Source: Levilactobacillus andaensis (GTDB lineage: Bacteria; Bacillota; Bacilli; Lactobacillales; Lactobacillaceae). From it: a stretch of DNA of 39,012 bases. The stretch is from positions 1-39,012 of the forward strand of contig NZ_BOLP01000001.1 in assembly GCF_016861695.1 (NCBI RefSeq), read 5' to 3'. The notes beneath the pieces were generated by a model. The model saw only the letters and a program-made list of their open reading frames with translations, was not told where the DNA came from and did no database searches. This document shows, piece after piece, positions 32,349 to 39,012 of this stretch; the first letter of the stretch is position 1, and the number at the start of each line of letters is the position of its first letter. Both the position numbers and the translations under genes were made by a program.

Positions 32349-32778
32349 TTTTATTCGCTCCTTGTTCGTTGAATTGTTGTAGGTAATCATGAAAGCTCTC
32401 GGTGTCCGCAATCGTCTGGTCAACTTTGCCGTCGTACCAATCGATTTTGTGGCCCAAGACCTGCAGATGCATCTGTAATTCGGCAATATCGGCTTCGGCA
32501 TCGTCCTTAACTTTTTGCAGCATGTCGCGGCGCTCTTTAATCGTCGCATCGCCCTGCGCCCGTAATTGGACGTAGCGTTTTAGGTCGTTCAACCGCATCC
32601 CGGTCCCTTTTAAGTGAAGAATGAACCCGACCCAGCGAATGTCCTCTTCCGTATAGAAACGAACATCGTTGCCGTCACGGTGCGACACGATCAGGCCCTG
32701 GTCCTCATAATACCGAAGCGTGTAGGCCGACAGCCCAACGAGCTTAGCAAACTCGCCAATCCGATACTGTTTCGTCAT
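32341..32778 (-). CDS. MerR-family transcriptional regulator
   Basis: A 145-residue MerR regulator. Residues 4-70 form the winged helix (YRIGEFAKLVGLSAYTLRYYEDQGLI.. then YTEEDIRWVGFILHLKGTGM), followed by a dimerisation coiled coil (75-125). No metal-binding Cys cluster, so it is not a mercury or copper sensor; it falls nearest the AdhR/NmlR group, which respond to aldehydes or other electrophiles. The ATG at 32776-32778 has GGGAGG 9 bases upstream. It heads the operon and the promoter just upstream has a MerR-type 19-base spacer with a perfect dyad, so autoregulation is likely. Confidence 0.93.
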   Translation of the reverse strand: MTKQYRIGEFAKLVGLSAYTLRYYEDQGLIVSHRDGNDVRFYTEEDIRWVGFILHLKGTGMRLNDLKRYVQLRAQGDATIKERRDMLQKVKDDAEADIAELQMHLQVLGHKIDWYDGKVDQTIADTESFHDYLQQFNEQGANKNG

Positions 32779-32811
32779 CACGATAACCTCCCTCAATTGC
32801 TTACAAGTCTT

Positions 32812-32842
32812 AGTAAACACCTTAAAGTGCACTCTAAGGCAA
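32812..32842 (-). promoter_or_regulatory. MerR-type promoter with 19-base spacer
   Basis: Minus strand: -35 TTGCCT (32837-32842), spacer of exactly 19 bases, -10 TTTACT (32812-32817). The spacer and flanks contain the dyad CCTTAGAGTGCACTTTAAGG (32820-32839). Over-long spacers with a central dyad are the hallmark of promoters twisted into activity by MerR proteins. Confidence 0.85.
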
Positions 32843-32965
32843 GCGAAAATCGAAAAAAGTTTTCACAGTTTACGCTGTGACATCAGCAGACATAATCCTT
32901 CATCAGGGCACACAGTAAAGGGACCATGACAACTGCCATGCCCCCTCTATATTCTTTGTAGATTT

Positions 32966-32994
32966 GAAAAGACAGTCGATTGTCCTTTTTTCAA
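32966..32994 (-). terminator. Terminator of the tetR gene
   Basis: AAAGGACA / TGTCTTT stem with T/A runs directly after the tetR stop on the minus strand; the stem is short. Confidence 0.5.
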
Positions 32995-32997
32995 CCC

Positions 32998-33567
32998 CTA
33001 ATCAATCGTCGAAAACTGGTCAATTGCCAACTGCATGGTTTGCTCAAACCGTTCATCGACCTGCTGAGCCGGTAACTGTAGGAAACCGCCCATTTCCTGC
33101 ATAATAAAACCAAACAACGCGGACCGATACAGCGTCGACTCCACTAGCCCGGATGGTTCGTTTTCCGCTAAATGGAGGCTCGCGAACATCTGGTGATACA
33201 GCGTGACCAGCGTCAGATGCGTCTGCTGAAGCTGATGTAAGTCATTGGGATTCAATAGTAGGGGCGCTAAGTGCTGCTGCTCATGACACCCCTGACGAAA
33301 TTCACGGGCAAAGACCATAAGTGCTTCCTTCCCCGAGACGCCCATCAAGTGATGCATCAATCGCTGCTCAATCTCGTGGACGAAGGCGACCCCGACCTGG
33401 TCCAACAAATCATTCAGACTATCGACATAGTTATAAATGGATTGTGGCCGCACATCCAGTGCATCGGCCAACGACCGAATCGTTAGCTTATCGATGCCGT
33501 TCTCCGCGATGAGTTGGTTTGCTTGTTCAATTACTTTTTTCTGTGTTAGCGTCCGCCGTTTAACCAT
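32998..33567 (-). CDS. TetR-family repressor of the divergent exporter
   Basis: A 189-residue TetR-family regulator. The N-terminal HTH (about 10-55: VIEQANQLIAENGIDKLTIRSLADALDVRPQSIYNYVD, broken here by Gly-Ile turn) has the usual tryptophan-less family form, followed by a C-terminal all-helical ligand domain (TetR_C-like). It is transcribed away from the DHA2 exporter gene; between them lies a perfect inverted repeat that overlaps the exporter promoter. It is expected to repress the exporter until a toxic ligand binds. The inducer cannot be read from the sequence. Confidence 0.93.
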   Translation of the reverse strand: MVKRRTLTQKKVIEQANQLIAENGIDKLTIRSLADALDVRPQSIYNYVDSLNDLLDQVGVAFVHEIEQRLMHHLMGVSGKEALMVFAREFRQGCHEQQHLAPLLLNPNDLHQLQQTHLTLVTLYHQMFASLHLAENEPSGLVESTLYRSALFGFIMQEMGGFLQLPAQQVDERFEQTMQLAIDQFSTID

Positions 33568-33617
33568 ACTTTTCCCCTTCCAAAGCCCTTTTCGTCATTA
33601 TACCCTGTCTAAAATTT

Positions 33618-33646
33618 AAAATAAACTGATAATAACAGTTTATTTT
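33618..33646. promoter_or_regulatory. TetR operator (perfect 11-bp inverted repeat)
   Basis: AAAATAAACTG and CAGTTTATTTT flank a 7-base spacer. The exporter -10 TATAAT lies at 33662-33667 so the repeat covers its -35 region; it also sits close to the tetR start, allowing autoregulation. Confidence 0.75.
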
Positions 33647-33721
33647 CTTTTCAAAACAGTCTATAATCATTTTTAAATTCAGCGGCAGGTTTATCGCCGA
33701 GACAAAAGAGGGCAATTTATA

Positions 33722-35164
33722 ATGAAAGATACAAATGGACGGCCGTTCAACCGCGTCTGGTTAATGGTCACCCTAATGTTCGGGACGTTCTGTACGGCAC
33801 TGACCACCAACATGCTGGTCACGGCCTACCCCACATTAATGACGCGTTTCGATATTTCCAGTGCCACCGTTCAGTGGTTAACGACCGGCTTTCTGCTGGT
33901 CATGGGGATTATGATTCCCATCAGTGCTTGGTTGATCAACAATTTCAGCCTGCGGACCATCTACCTGACCGCGCTCAGCTTCTTTCTGGTAGGTTTGGTC
34001 ATCAGCTACACGGCGTCCAGTTTCGGCATGATTTTCTTAGGCCGACTGGTTCAATCCATCGGTGTCGGCATCACATTTCCCACGATTCAGACCGTATTGC
34101 TAGTAACTTTTCCAGCTGACAAACGGGGCTCAATGATGGGCCTTGGCGGGATCGTCATTGGACTCGCACCAGCCTTAGGACCGACCGTTTCCGGCTGGAT
34201 TCTCGACAACGCCACTTGGCGCGACCTATTTGGCGTCATGATTCCACCGGTCATCTTGGTTCTGATCCTATCGCTGATCTTTGTCCGGCCGGTCATTCCG
34301 GTTAAGAAATCACCAATCGATATCCTAGCCATTATCCTTTCCACCATTGGTTTCGGGAGCCTACTTTACGGCTTTTCCGAGGTTGGTGAAAATGGGTGGG
34401 GCTCTGCCAGCGTTATCATCGGCATCATCGTCGGTCTCATTTTCATTGGCCTCTTCGCTCGTCATGAATGGCCGCAAGCCGACCCATTCCTTAACGTTCG
34501 GCTGCTAAAAATCCCATCATTTACCATTGCTTCCTTCGTCACGGCGCTCTCAAACACCGCCATGATTGGGATTCAAGTCGTTCTGCCTATGTACCTCCAA
34601 CAGGTCCGCGGCCTCAGTCCCTTCCACTCTGGGTTGATGATTCTGCCCGGCGCCCTGGTCTACGGCATTGTCAGCCTGATCAGTGGTAACCTGTACGACC
34701 GCATGGGTGGCCGCCGATTAGCTTTGATTGGGACCTTCCTGCTGACGCTCGGCACGCTGCCATTTGCCCTGTTGACGCGAAGCACACCCTACAGCTACAT
34801 CATCTGTGAATACACGATTCTCATGATTGGGGTCGCGCTGGTCACCATGCCGATTACGGCCGCCAGCTCCATTGACCTCAAGGGCCTCCAACTGAGCCAC
34901 GGCACGGCCGTCAACAGTACCATGCGGCAGGTCACGACCTCCATGGGCACGGCTATTTTGGGGAGTGTGCTGGCAAATGTCATGTCCAACCACACGCCAG
35001 CTCATAGCCTGTTGACTAGCGCGCCACTGGCCTATCAAAGCCAGAGTTACGCGGCAGCCATGTCCGGTTTTCACGCGGCATTCTTAGTCGCCACGGCATT
35101 TGGAATCATTGATTTGATCTTCGCAATGTTCATTAAGGATCACCGTCGGGAGGTGGCAGCATGA
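33722..35164 (+). CDS. DHA2-family (EmrB/QacA) multidrug efflux transporter
   Basis: A 480-residue major facilitator with 14 predicted helices. It shows MFS motif A-like GRLVQSIGVGITFPTIQTVLL and motif C GIVIGLAPALGPTVSGWIL (about 141-159) typical of DHA drug/H+ antiporters. It is expected to pump toxic organic compounds outward using the proton gradient. The ATG is preceded by AGAGGG, a modest ribosome site. Stop and start with the downstream DUF4811 gene overlap by four bases, and the divergent TetR gene is its likely regulator. Substrate unknown. Confidence 0.94.
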   Translation: MKDTNGRPFNRVWLMVTLMFGTFCTALTTNMLVTAYPTLMTRFDISSATVQWLTTGFLLVMGIMIPISAWLINNFSLRTIYLTALSFFLVGLVISYTASSFGMIFLGRLVQSIGVGITFPTIQTVLLVTFPADKRGSMMGLGGIVIGLAPALGPTVSGWILDNATWRDLFGVMIPPVILVLILSLIFVRPVIPVKKSPIDILAIILSTIGFGSLLYGFSEVGENGWGSASVIIGIIVGLIFIGLFARHEWPQADPFLNVRLLKIPSFTIASFVTALSNTAMIGIQVVLPMYLQQVRGLSPFHSGLMILPGALVYGIVSLISGNLYDRMGGRRLALIGTFLLTLGTLPFALLTRSTPYSYIICEYTILMIGVALVTMPITAASSIDLKGLQLSHGTAVNSTMRQVTTSMGTAILGSVLANVMSNHTPAHSLLTSAPLAYQSQSYAAAMSGFHAAFLVATAFGIIDLIFAMFIKDHRREVAA

Positions 35165-35910
35165 TTCTCATCGCGTTATTTCTGGGCATCATCATCTTTG
35201 TCGGTGGCTTTTTACTCATGCCCACCAAGAGTCAACGTCTCACGGTTGGTAGCCTCGGCCTGATTGTTCTAGTTGCCAGCGCCGCTCTGATGATTGGTAA
35301 CGACAACTGGCACTGGGGCATGCATCAGCACAGCGAAACGACGACCACGAACATCGCGTCCATTTCACCCAGCAAGCAATTGAATGTGTTGGTCTATCAA
35401 CCAATTCGTAAATCCAATACAGAAAAGGTTTACGTCTACCGCAAGACCACCAGCAAGCGCCAGCGGCACACCGCTGCTAGCCTGAAGACCACGAACCGTG
35501 TCCGCTACCGCAACGTGACCCAAGCCAAAATGGTCACGAAGACCACGACTTGGCGCTACAACAATTCCTTCTGGCGCTGGTTGTTCTCTTGGACCGGGAC
35601 GCACCACGAACTAGTTGGCCATCAAAATACCTTTGTGTTGCCCAACTCCTGGACTACGCTAAGCACGCATCAAGCCAAGTGGCTGAGCGCTGCCGTTAAG
35701 AAACGGGAAGCCACTGCCAAGACAACCATGACCCAAGCCGTCACGGCCGCAGTCAAAAAGGAAGTTGCCGCTGATCCGAACTTAACTGCTAAACAACTCA
35801 CTCAGGTCAAGCAGCAGGCCGAGGCAACGGTGCAAAAAGCGGCGCAACAACAAACCGTAACCGTTCTGAACCAACTGATCAAGCAAGCCAAAACACAATC
35901 TGTCCACTAA
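35161..35910 (+). CDS. DUF4811 membrane protein
   Basis: A 249-residue protein with two N-terminal membrane helices (LIALFLGIIIFVGGFLL and LTVGSLGLIVLVASAALMI), then a long basic, Thr/Lys/Gln-rich extracytoplasmic or cytoplasmic part ending in a helical AAVKK..KQAK stretch. I recognise the pattern as DUF4811, a lactobacillus family that sits beside MFS exporters; its role is unknown. The ATGA overlap with the exporter gene implies coupled translation, so it may assist the exporter or modify its activity. A terminator follows. Confidence 0.85.
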   Translation: MILIALFLGIIIFVGGFLLMPTKSQRLTVGSLGLIVLVASAALMIGNDNWHWGMHQHSETTTTNIASISPSKQLNVLVYQPIRKSNTEKVYVYRKTTSKRQRHTAASLKTTNRVRYRNVTQAKMVTKTTTWRYNNSFWRWLFSWTGTHHELVGHQNTFVLPNSWTTLSTHQAKWLSAAVKKREATAKTTMTQAVTAAVKKEVAADPNLTAKQLTQVKQQAEATVQKAAQQQTVTVLNQLIKQAKTQSVH

Positions 35911-35914
35911 TAGT

Positions 35915-35949
35915 AAAGCGCCCGGAAGGCAACTTCCGAGCGCTTTTTG
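35915..35949 (+). terminator. Terminator of the exporter operon
   Basis: AAAGCGCCCGGAAG / CTTCCGAGCGCTTT stem with T5. It also serves the convergent surface-protein gene. Confidence 0.88.
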
Positions 35950-38415
35950 TTATTTTCGTCGCCGCCATAAAACAATAATCAGGCTTTCTAAACTCACCCC
36001 AACAACTCGGGCCAACCAATTCTCGGTCGTTCCCGTTGCGGGTAGGACTTTGTTCGCTGGTCGGGCAGTATCATCTGCACTACCCTGGCTAGCTGTTTCG
36101 TGCGCCGCAGGCTGATTGTTTTCTTGTTTATCCTCCGCTGGCGTTGAGGGTTGGTCATCAGTCGTTCCTTCGTCGATGGCATCTCCATCATGACCAGTAA
36201 CAAGGTCATTGGCACTAGCAGAAATTGGCTTGGCTGATTGGTGGTCCACCACGATTAGCTGAACGACAAGCCGCTGACCATCACTGGTTGACAAGATTAC
36301 GGGATAAGTTCCAACCACATTCAGGTTCACCTGAGTCAAGTCTAGGTAGACCGATTCCGGCTGTCCCTGCCGATTCGTAGCAACAGCTTTGAAGTCGACC
36401 AACGTTGGCAGTGCACTCCCGATATGGGTCGTATAGTTCTGCGCGGTCAGTCGCCGTAAATCAGCAACTGTCAGATTGGGTGTGCTAATCTGCGGCTGCG
36501 TCACTGGCAATACTGGTCGAATAATGGGATTTGTCGGTTTAACCGGCTTCGTAGGCAGAATCGGCTTGATTGGAATAGTTGGTTTGGGCGTCGTTGGTGC
36601 CGGTTTGCCAGGCTTGGGTAACACTGGCTTCGGCTGTTCTGGTTTTGGCTGCTCTGGCTTTGGCAACTCTGGCTTTGGTAACTCCGGTTTCGGCTGCTCT
36701 GGCTTTGGCAACTCCGGCTTCGGCAATTCCGGTTTCGGCAATTCCGGTTTCGGTAACTCTGGCTTCGGTAACTCTGGCTTCGGCAACTCCGGCTTCGGTA
36801 ACTCTGGCTTCGGCAACTCCGGCTTCGGCAATTCCGGTTTCGGCAATTCCGGTTTCGGCTGTTCCGGTTTTGGCAACTCTGGCTTCGGCTGCTCTGGCTT
36901 CGGCAACTCTGGCTTCAAGTCTTCCTTTTTCTCCGGTTGATACACGAAAAACACCGCTAGTTCTTTCTCCTGGTAGCTTCCCGTCTGCAGCTCAGGATTG
37001 GCTACCAACTGTAAATGAGGATACTTCTTTTCGGCCAACGCATAAGAATCGCCCAACAGTCCCTGAGTTGTCGTCGCATCTAATAGTTTCCCCGTCGACC
37101 CATCAATATAGTACGCCGTTGCTTGCCCTAAACGCTTCCGGTAAATCAACGTCACTTCGCTTGGTTCGGACTCAAAATTCCCTACCCCATCATCTGACCG
37201 CTGCAATAGCTGATACTTATGGGCATCTAGCTCCGGCAACTGGTACGCCGTGGTCACGCGCCCCGTAACAGTTTTATCCGGTTGAACTTTTTCGCCGTCT
37301 TCATCCAGATAGTGAACCAGCACGGACCCCATCTTCGGCTGCCAAACATAAGTATCCGGCTGAGAACCGTCGTACTGTAGCATCAATTGATCCGCGGTTA
37401 AAACTTGCTTTCCTTGTGGATCCTTGACTGTCCCCTTACCAACGTTCTGCCATTTCCCGGTATACAACGAATTGCTATCAGGCGTGATAAGGTCCGCAGA
37501 CTGTCGTTTACTGGAATCACGGAGCACCGATTTAGGCCCCAGTTTTAAGGTCCGTAAGTTACTCGTGCCACCTAGCATACCTGAAAAGCCGTGATAATCC
37601 GTTTCAATATGGGTCAAATCAAATGACGACAGATCCAGTGACCTTAAATTTTTCATCCCCTGAAAGGCGTTCTTCACAGAAGTCAGTTTCGGCGTTTGCC
37701 AGCCAGAAACATTTAGACTCGTCATCGATGCGCCATCAAACATGTCGTATAAATTGGTCGCCTCGGCTAGATTCCACCCGCTCAAGTCCAAGCTGTCCGT
37801 TCGGAGGCCACTAAACATCGTCATGGTACTGCTAACATGGCTCATGTCCCACTGATCCATCTTAATTTTATCGATGCTCGAATCAGCAAACAAATCCATC
37901 ACCATTGAGAGGTTCGACGTATCCCAGCTGTTCAGGTCTAATGTCCCCGTGATTCGGTCGCCCGTAAAGAAGCCTTGCATTGATCTCGCCTGACTAGCAT
38001 CGACATTTTCCAAACCTTTAATTTCACCAATATCTCCTAAATCACCAAATGTATACCCCGCACTCGACGGCAATTTGACGTGACCTTCGATGGAGATACT
38101 ACGAATCTTGTCCTTAACCATTCCCCAGTTTGACCAACTGCCACCAGTCGGTTTAAGTGTTCCGGAATAGACGTGTAGGATCCCATAACCATCAATTTTC
38201 CATTTGCAAGTACCATTAACACCTTGATAAGTCTGCGCGAAAAACTCGTTTGATCGTTGTGTGGGGCGCTGGCTCGTTACTCGCGTCTTGGCCTGCACCA
38301 CAGACGGTTGGACCATACTTTCCCAGTAACCACCAAGACCCATCCCCAATAGTGCCACCGGGAGTCCCGTTTGCCAGAAGCGTCGTTGCCACGTTCGTCG
38401 TCCATGTTGAATCAT
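35950..38415 (-). CDS. LPXTG surface protein with DUF285, MucBP and KPELP repeats
   Basis: An 821-residue sortase-anchored protein. Order: signal peptide (about 1-45, LPVALLGMGLGGYWESM..VQA); DUF285/BspA-like repeats (about 100-325, LDLSGWNLA, LDLNSWDTSNL, LDLSSFDLT); two MucBP-like domains (about 360-425 and 427-495, VLVHYLDEDGEK and ATAYYIDGSTGK); about 20 KPELP or KPEQP units (500-602) spanning the wall; an Ig-like region (about 645-730); LPATG (791-795), membrane helix and RRRK tail. The ATG at 38413-38415 is chosen with GAGGGGG upstream; the frame extends to a TTG at 38439. MucBP and DUF285 domains suggest mucus or host binding. No YSIRK motif is seen. Confidence 0.93.
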   Translation of the reverse strand: MIQHGRRTWQRRFWQTGLPVALLGMGLGGYWESMVQPSVVQAKTRVTSQRPTQRSNEFFAQTYQGVNGTCKWKIDGYGILHVYSGTLKPTGGSWSNWGMVKDKIRSISIEGHVKLPSSAGYTFGDLGDIGEIKGLENVDASQARSMQGFFTGDRITGTLDLNSWDTSNLSMVMDLFADSSIDKIKMDQWDMSHVSSTMTMFSGLRTDSLDLSGWNLAEATNLYDMFDGASMTSLNVSGWQTPKLTSVKNAFQGMKNLRSLDLSSFDLTHIETDYHGFSGMLGGTSNLRTLKLGPKSVLRDSSKRQSADLITPDSNSLYTGKWQNVGKGTVKDPQGKQVLTADQLMLQYDGSQPDTYVWQPKMGSVLVHYLDEDGEKVQPDKTVTGRVTTAYQLPELDAHKYQLLQRSDDGVGNFESEPSEVTLIYRKRLGQATAYYIDGSTGKLLDATTTQGLLGDSYALAEKKYPHLQLVANPELQTGSYQEKELAVFFVYQPEKKEDLKPELPKPEQPKPELPKPEQPKPELPKPELPKPELPKPELPKPELPKPELPKPELPKPELPKPELPKPELPKPEQPKPELPKPELPKPEQPKPEQPKPVLPKPGKPAPTTPKPTIPIKPILPTKPVKPTNPIIRPVLPVTQPQISTPNLTVADLRRLTAQNYTTHIGSALPTLVDFKAVATNRQGQPESVYLDLTQVNLNVVGTYPVILSTSDGQRLVVQLIVVDHQSAKPISASANDLVTGHDGDAIDEGTTDDQPSTPAEDKQENNQPAAHETASQGSADDTARPANKVLPATGTTENWLARVVGVSLESLIIVLWRRRK
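36617..36916 (-). repeat. 15-bp tandem repeat coding KPELP/KPEQP
   Basis: About 20 units of a 15-base repeat inside the LPXTG gene. Units differ mainly at third codon positions (GGC/GGT, TCC/TCT on the plus strand), while Leu and Gln alternate at the fourth residue. It encodes the Pro-rich spacer that carries the domains through the cell wall and is prone to length change. Confidence 0.9.
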
Positions 38416-38591
38416 CCCCAAATCCCCCTCAATACTCAAATAGTTAAACCGACAAGTTACTTATCCAGTGGATATAGTTAACACCATTAATTTCAATCCA
38501 CGTGCTTAGTATATCAGGTTGTTAGTGGTGATGATAGTTAAACGGGTTACAATTTTCATTATGTTTCACTAACGAAAATTTAATCGAAAGC

Positions 38592-38625
38592 AAAAAGGAC
38601 TGGCCTAATGACATGGTCAGTCCTA
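38592..38625 (-). terminator. Terminator of the second LPXTG gene
   Basis: AGGACTGACC / GGCCAGTCCT stem followed by TTTTTG on the minus strand, about 15 bases after the stop. Confidence 0.85.
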
Positions 38626-38637
38626 TCTGTGGGTTAT

Positions 38638-39012
38638 TTAATTTTTACCGTGTTCCTTGAACCAACCGACCAGACCAGTCGCACTGGCAATCAGTAAGGC
38701 CAATCCCGCAAGAACCAACGTCCCCGTGTCCCGCTGGTTTTCGCCAGTCTGTGGCAAGGTTCCATTTGGATACTGTGGTGCTTGACCCTGACCGTTAGTA
38801 CTTTCTGTACCAGTCCCGTTCGTCGTCGAACCAGTAGTCGTGCCAGTCTGTGAAGATCCGGTCGTACTCCCGGTCGTACCGCTTTCCGGCGTCGTAACTG
38901 GTGTTGTTGGCTTACTTGGCTTAGTCGGCGTGGTTGGCTTGACCGGTGGCGTCGGTGCTGTGGTTCCAGGTTTCTCAGGTGTCGTTGGCGTAGTCGTTCC
39001 AGGTTTCTCAGG
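38638..39012 (-). CDS. Partial LPXTG surface protein (C-terminal part)
   Basis: Only the last 124 residues are in the window; the N-terminal part lies beyond the right edge. The visible chain starts in a Pro/Thr-rich wall-spanning stretch with two copies of TPEKPGTT, goes through a Gly/Ser/Thr-rich part, and ends NGTLPQTG, a sortase motif, then a membrane helix (TLVLAGLALLIASATGLVGW) and a basic FKEHGKN tail. It was missed by start-dependent calling because it has no start in the window. It is a surface protein of the same type as its neighbour, and may form a tandem pair with it. Confidence 0.9.
   Translation of the reverse strand, partial: PEKPGTTTPTTPEKPGTTAPTPPVKPTTPTKPSKPTTPVTTPESGTTGSTTGSSQTGTTTGSTTNGTGTESTNGQGQAPQYPNGTLPQTGENQRDTGTLVLAGLALLIASATGLVGWFKEHGKN

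Noticed and set aside
32150-32549. Extended cupin frame beginning MRRLKSAATC
   Set aside because: The extra N-terminus is merR sequence in another frame; the internal ATG has a strong ribosome site.
36476-36940. Plus-strand frame of GNSGFG repeats opposite the KPELP region
   Set aside because: It is the antisense shadow of the 15-bp repeat; it has no ribosome site and the real gene on the minus strand has full domain structure.
1-39012. CRISPR, tRNA, rRNA, IS elements and prophage
   Set aside because: No repeat-spacer arrays, cloverleaf candidates, ribosomal RNA landmarks or transposase motifs were seen while reading.

Overview
The window looks like a chromosomal segment of a Lactobacillaceae bacterium. 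The evidence is the purine-rich Shine-Dalgarno sites, frequent TTG and GTG starts, roughly 50% GC genes in AT-richer spacers, a methionine T-box, LPXTG and MucBP surface proteins, orphan OppA-type lipoproteins, a DUF4811 protein paired with a DHA2 exporter, and lactobacillus-type secreted GH25 and GH8 enzymes. A Levilactobacillus-like species is my best guess from gene content; species cannot be fixed by reading. I saw no rRNA, tRNA, CRISPR array, transposase or phage genes.

Layout. 0-3.5 kb: a cold-shock protein, a two-gene unit (unknown protein and MhqD-like esterase), and mutY encoding an adenine glycosylase whose four Fe-S cysteines are all substituted. The following spacer carries two inverted copies of a ~178-nt structured repeat. 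3.5-11 kb: an orphan OppA-type lipoprotein; lplA (with a small unknown gene) divergent from a GcvH-like lipoyl carrier; a membrane-anchored XRE regulator; an aldo/keto reductase; a small acidic protein; a histidine phosphatase/DMT transporter pair. 11.7-14.7 kb: metQ-metN-metI behind a Met-type T-box. 14.9-18.4 kb: a Tag-like paralog lacking key residues, then a second OppA-type lipoprotein whose leader encodes a 28-residue peptide with five cysteines followed by a strong terminator hairpin, the layout of a cysteine-sensing attenuator. Another full repeat copy and one degenerate copy flank this gene.

18.4-27.8 kb: a GH3 beta-glucosidase, a GNAT/choloylglycine-hydrolase pair, and the DNA-repair operon tag-sbcD-sbcC. 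28-31.5 kb: three secreted proteins (a matrixin-like zinc protease, a GH25 lysozyme with a C-terminal beta-rich domain, a GH8 glucanase). 31.6-33 kb: a MerR-controlled operon with cupin and carboxymuconolactone-decarboxylase-like proteins behind a 19-bp-spacer MerR promoter. 33-36 kb: a TetR repressor divergent from a 14-TM exporter and DUF4811 protein, sharing a perfect inverted-repeat operator. 36-39 kb: two sortase-anchored surface proteins, one with DUF285 repeats, two MucBP domains and about 20 KPELP repeats, the other cut by the window end.

The most interesting signals are the Cys-rich leader peptide/attenuator in front of the second OppA, and the intergenic repeat family whose copies keep the same stems through compensatory changes, pointing to a folded RNA or hairpin DNA element.
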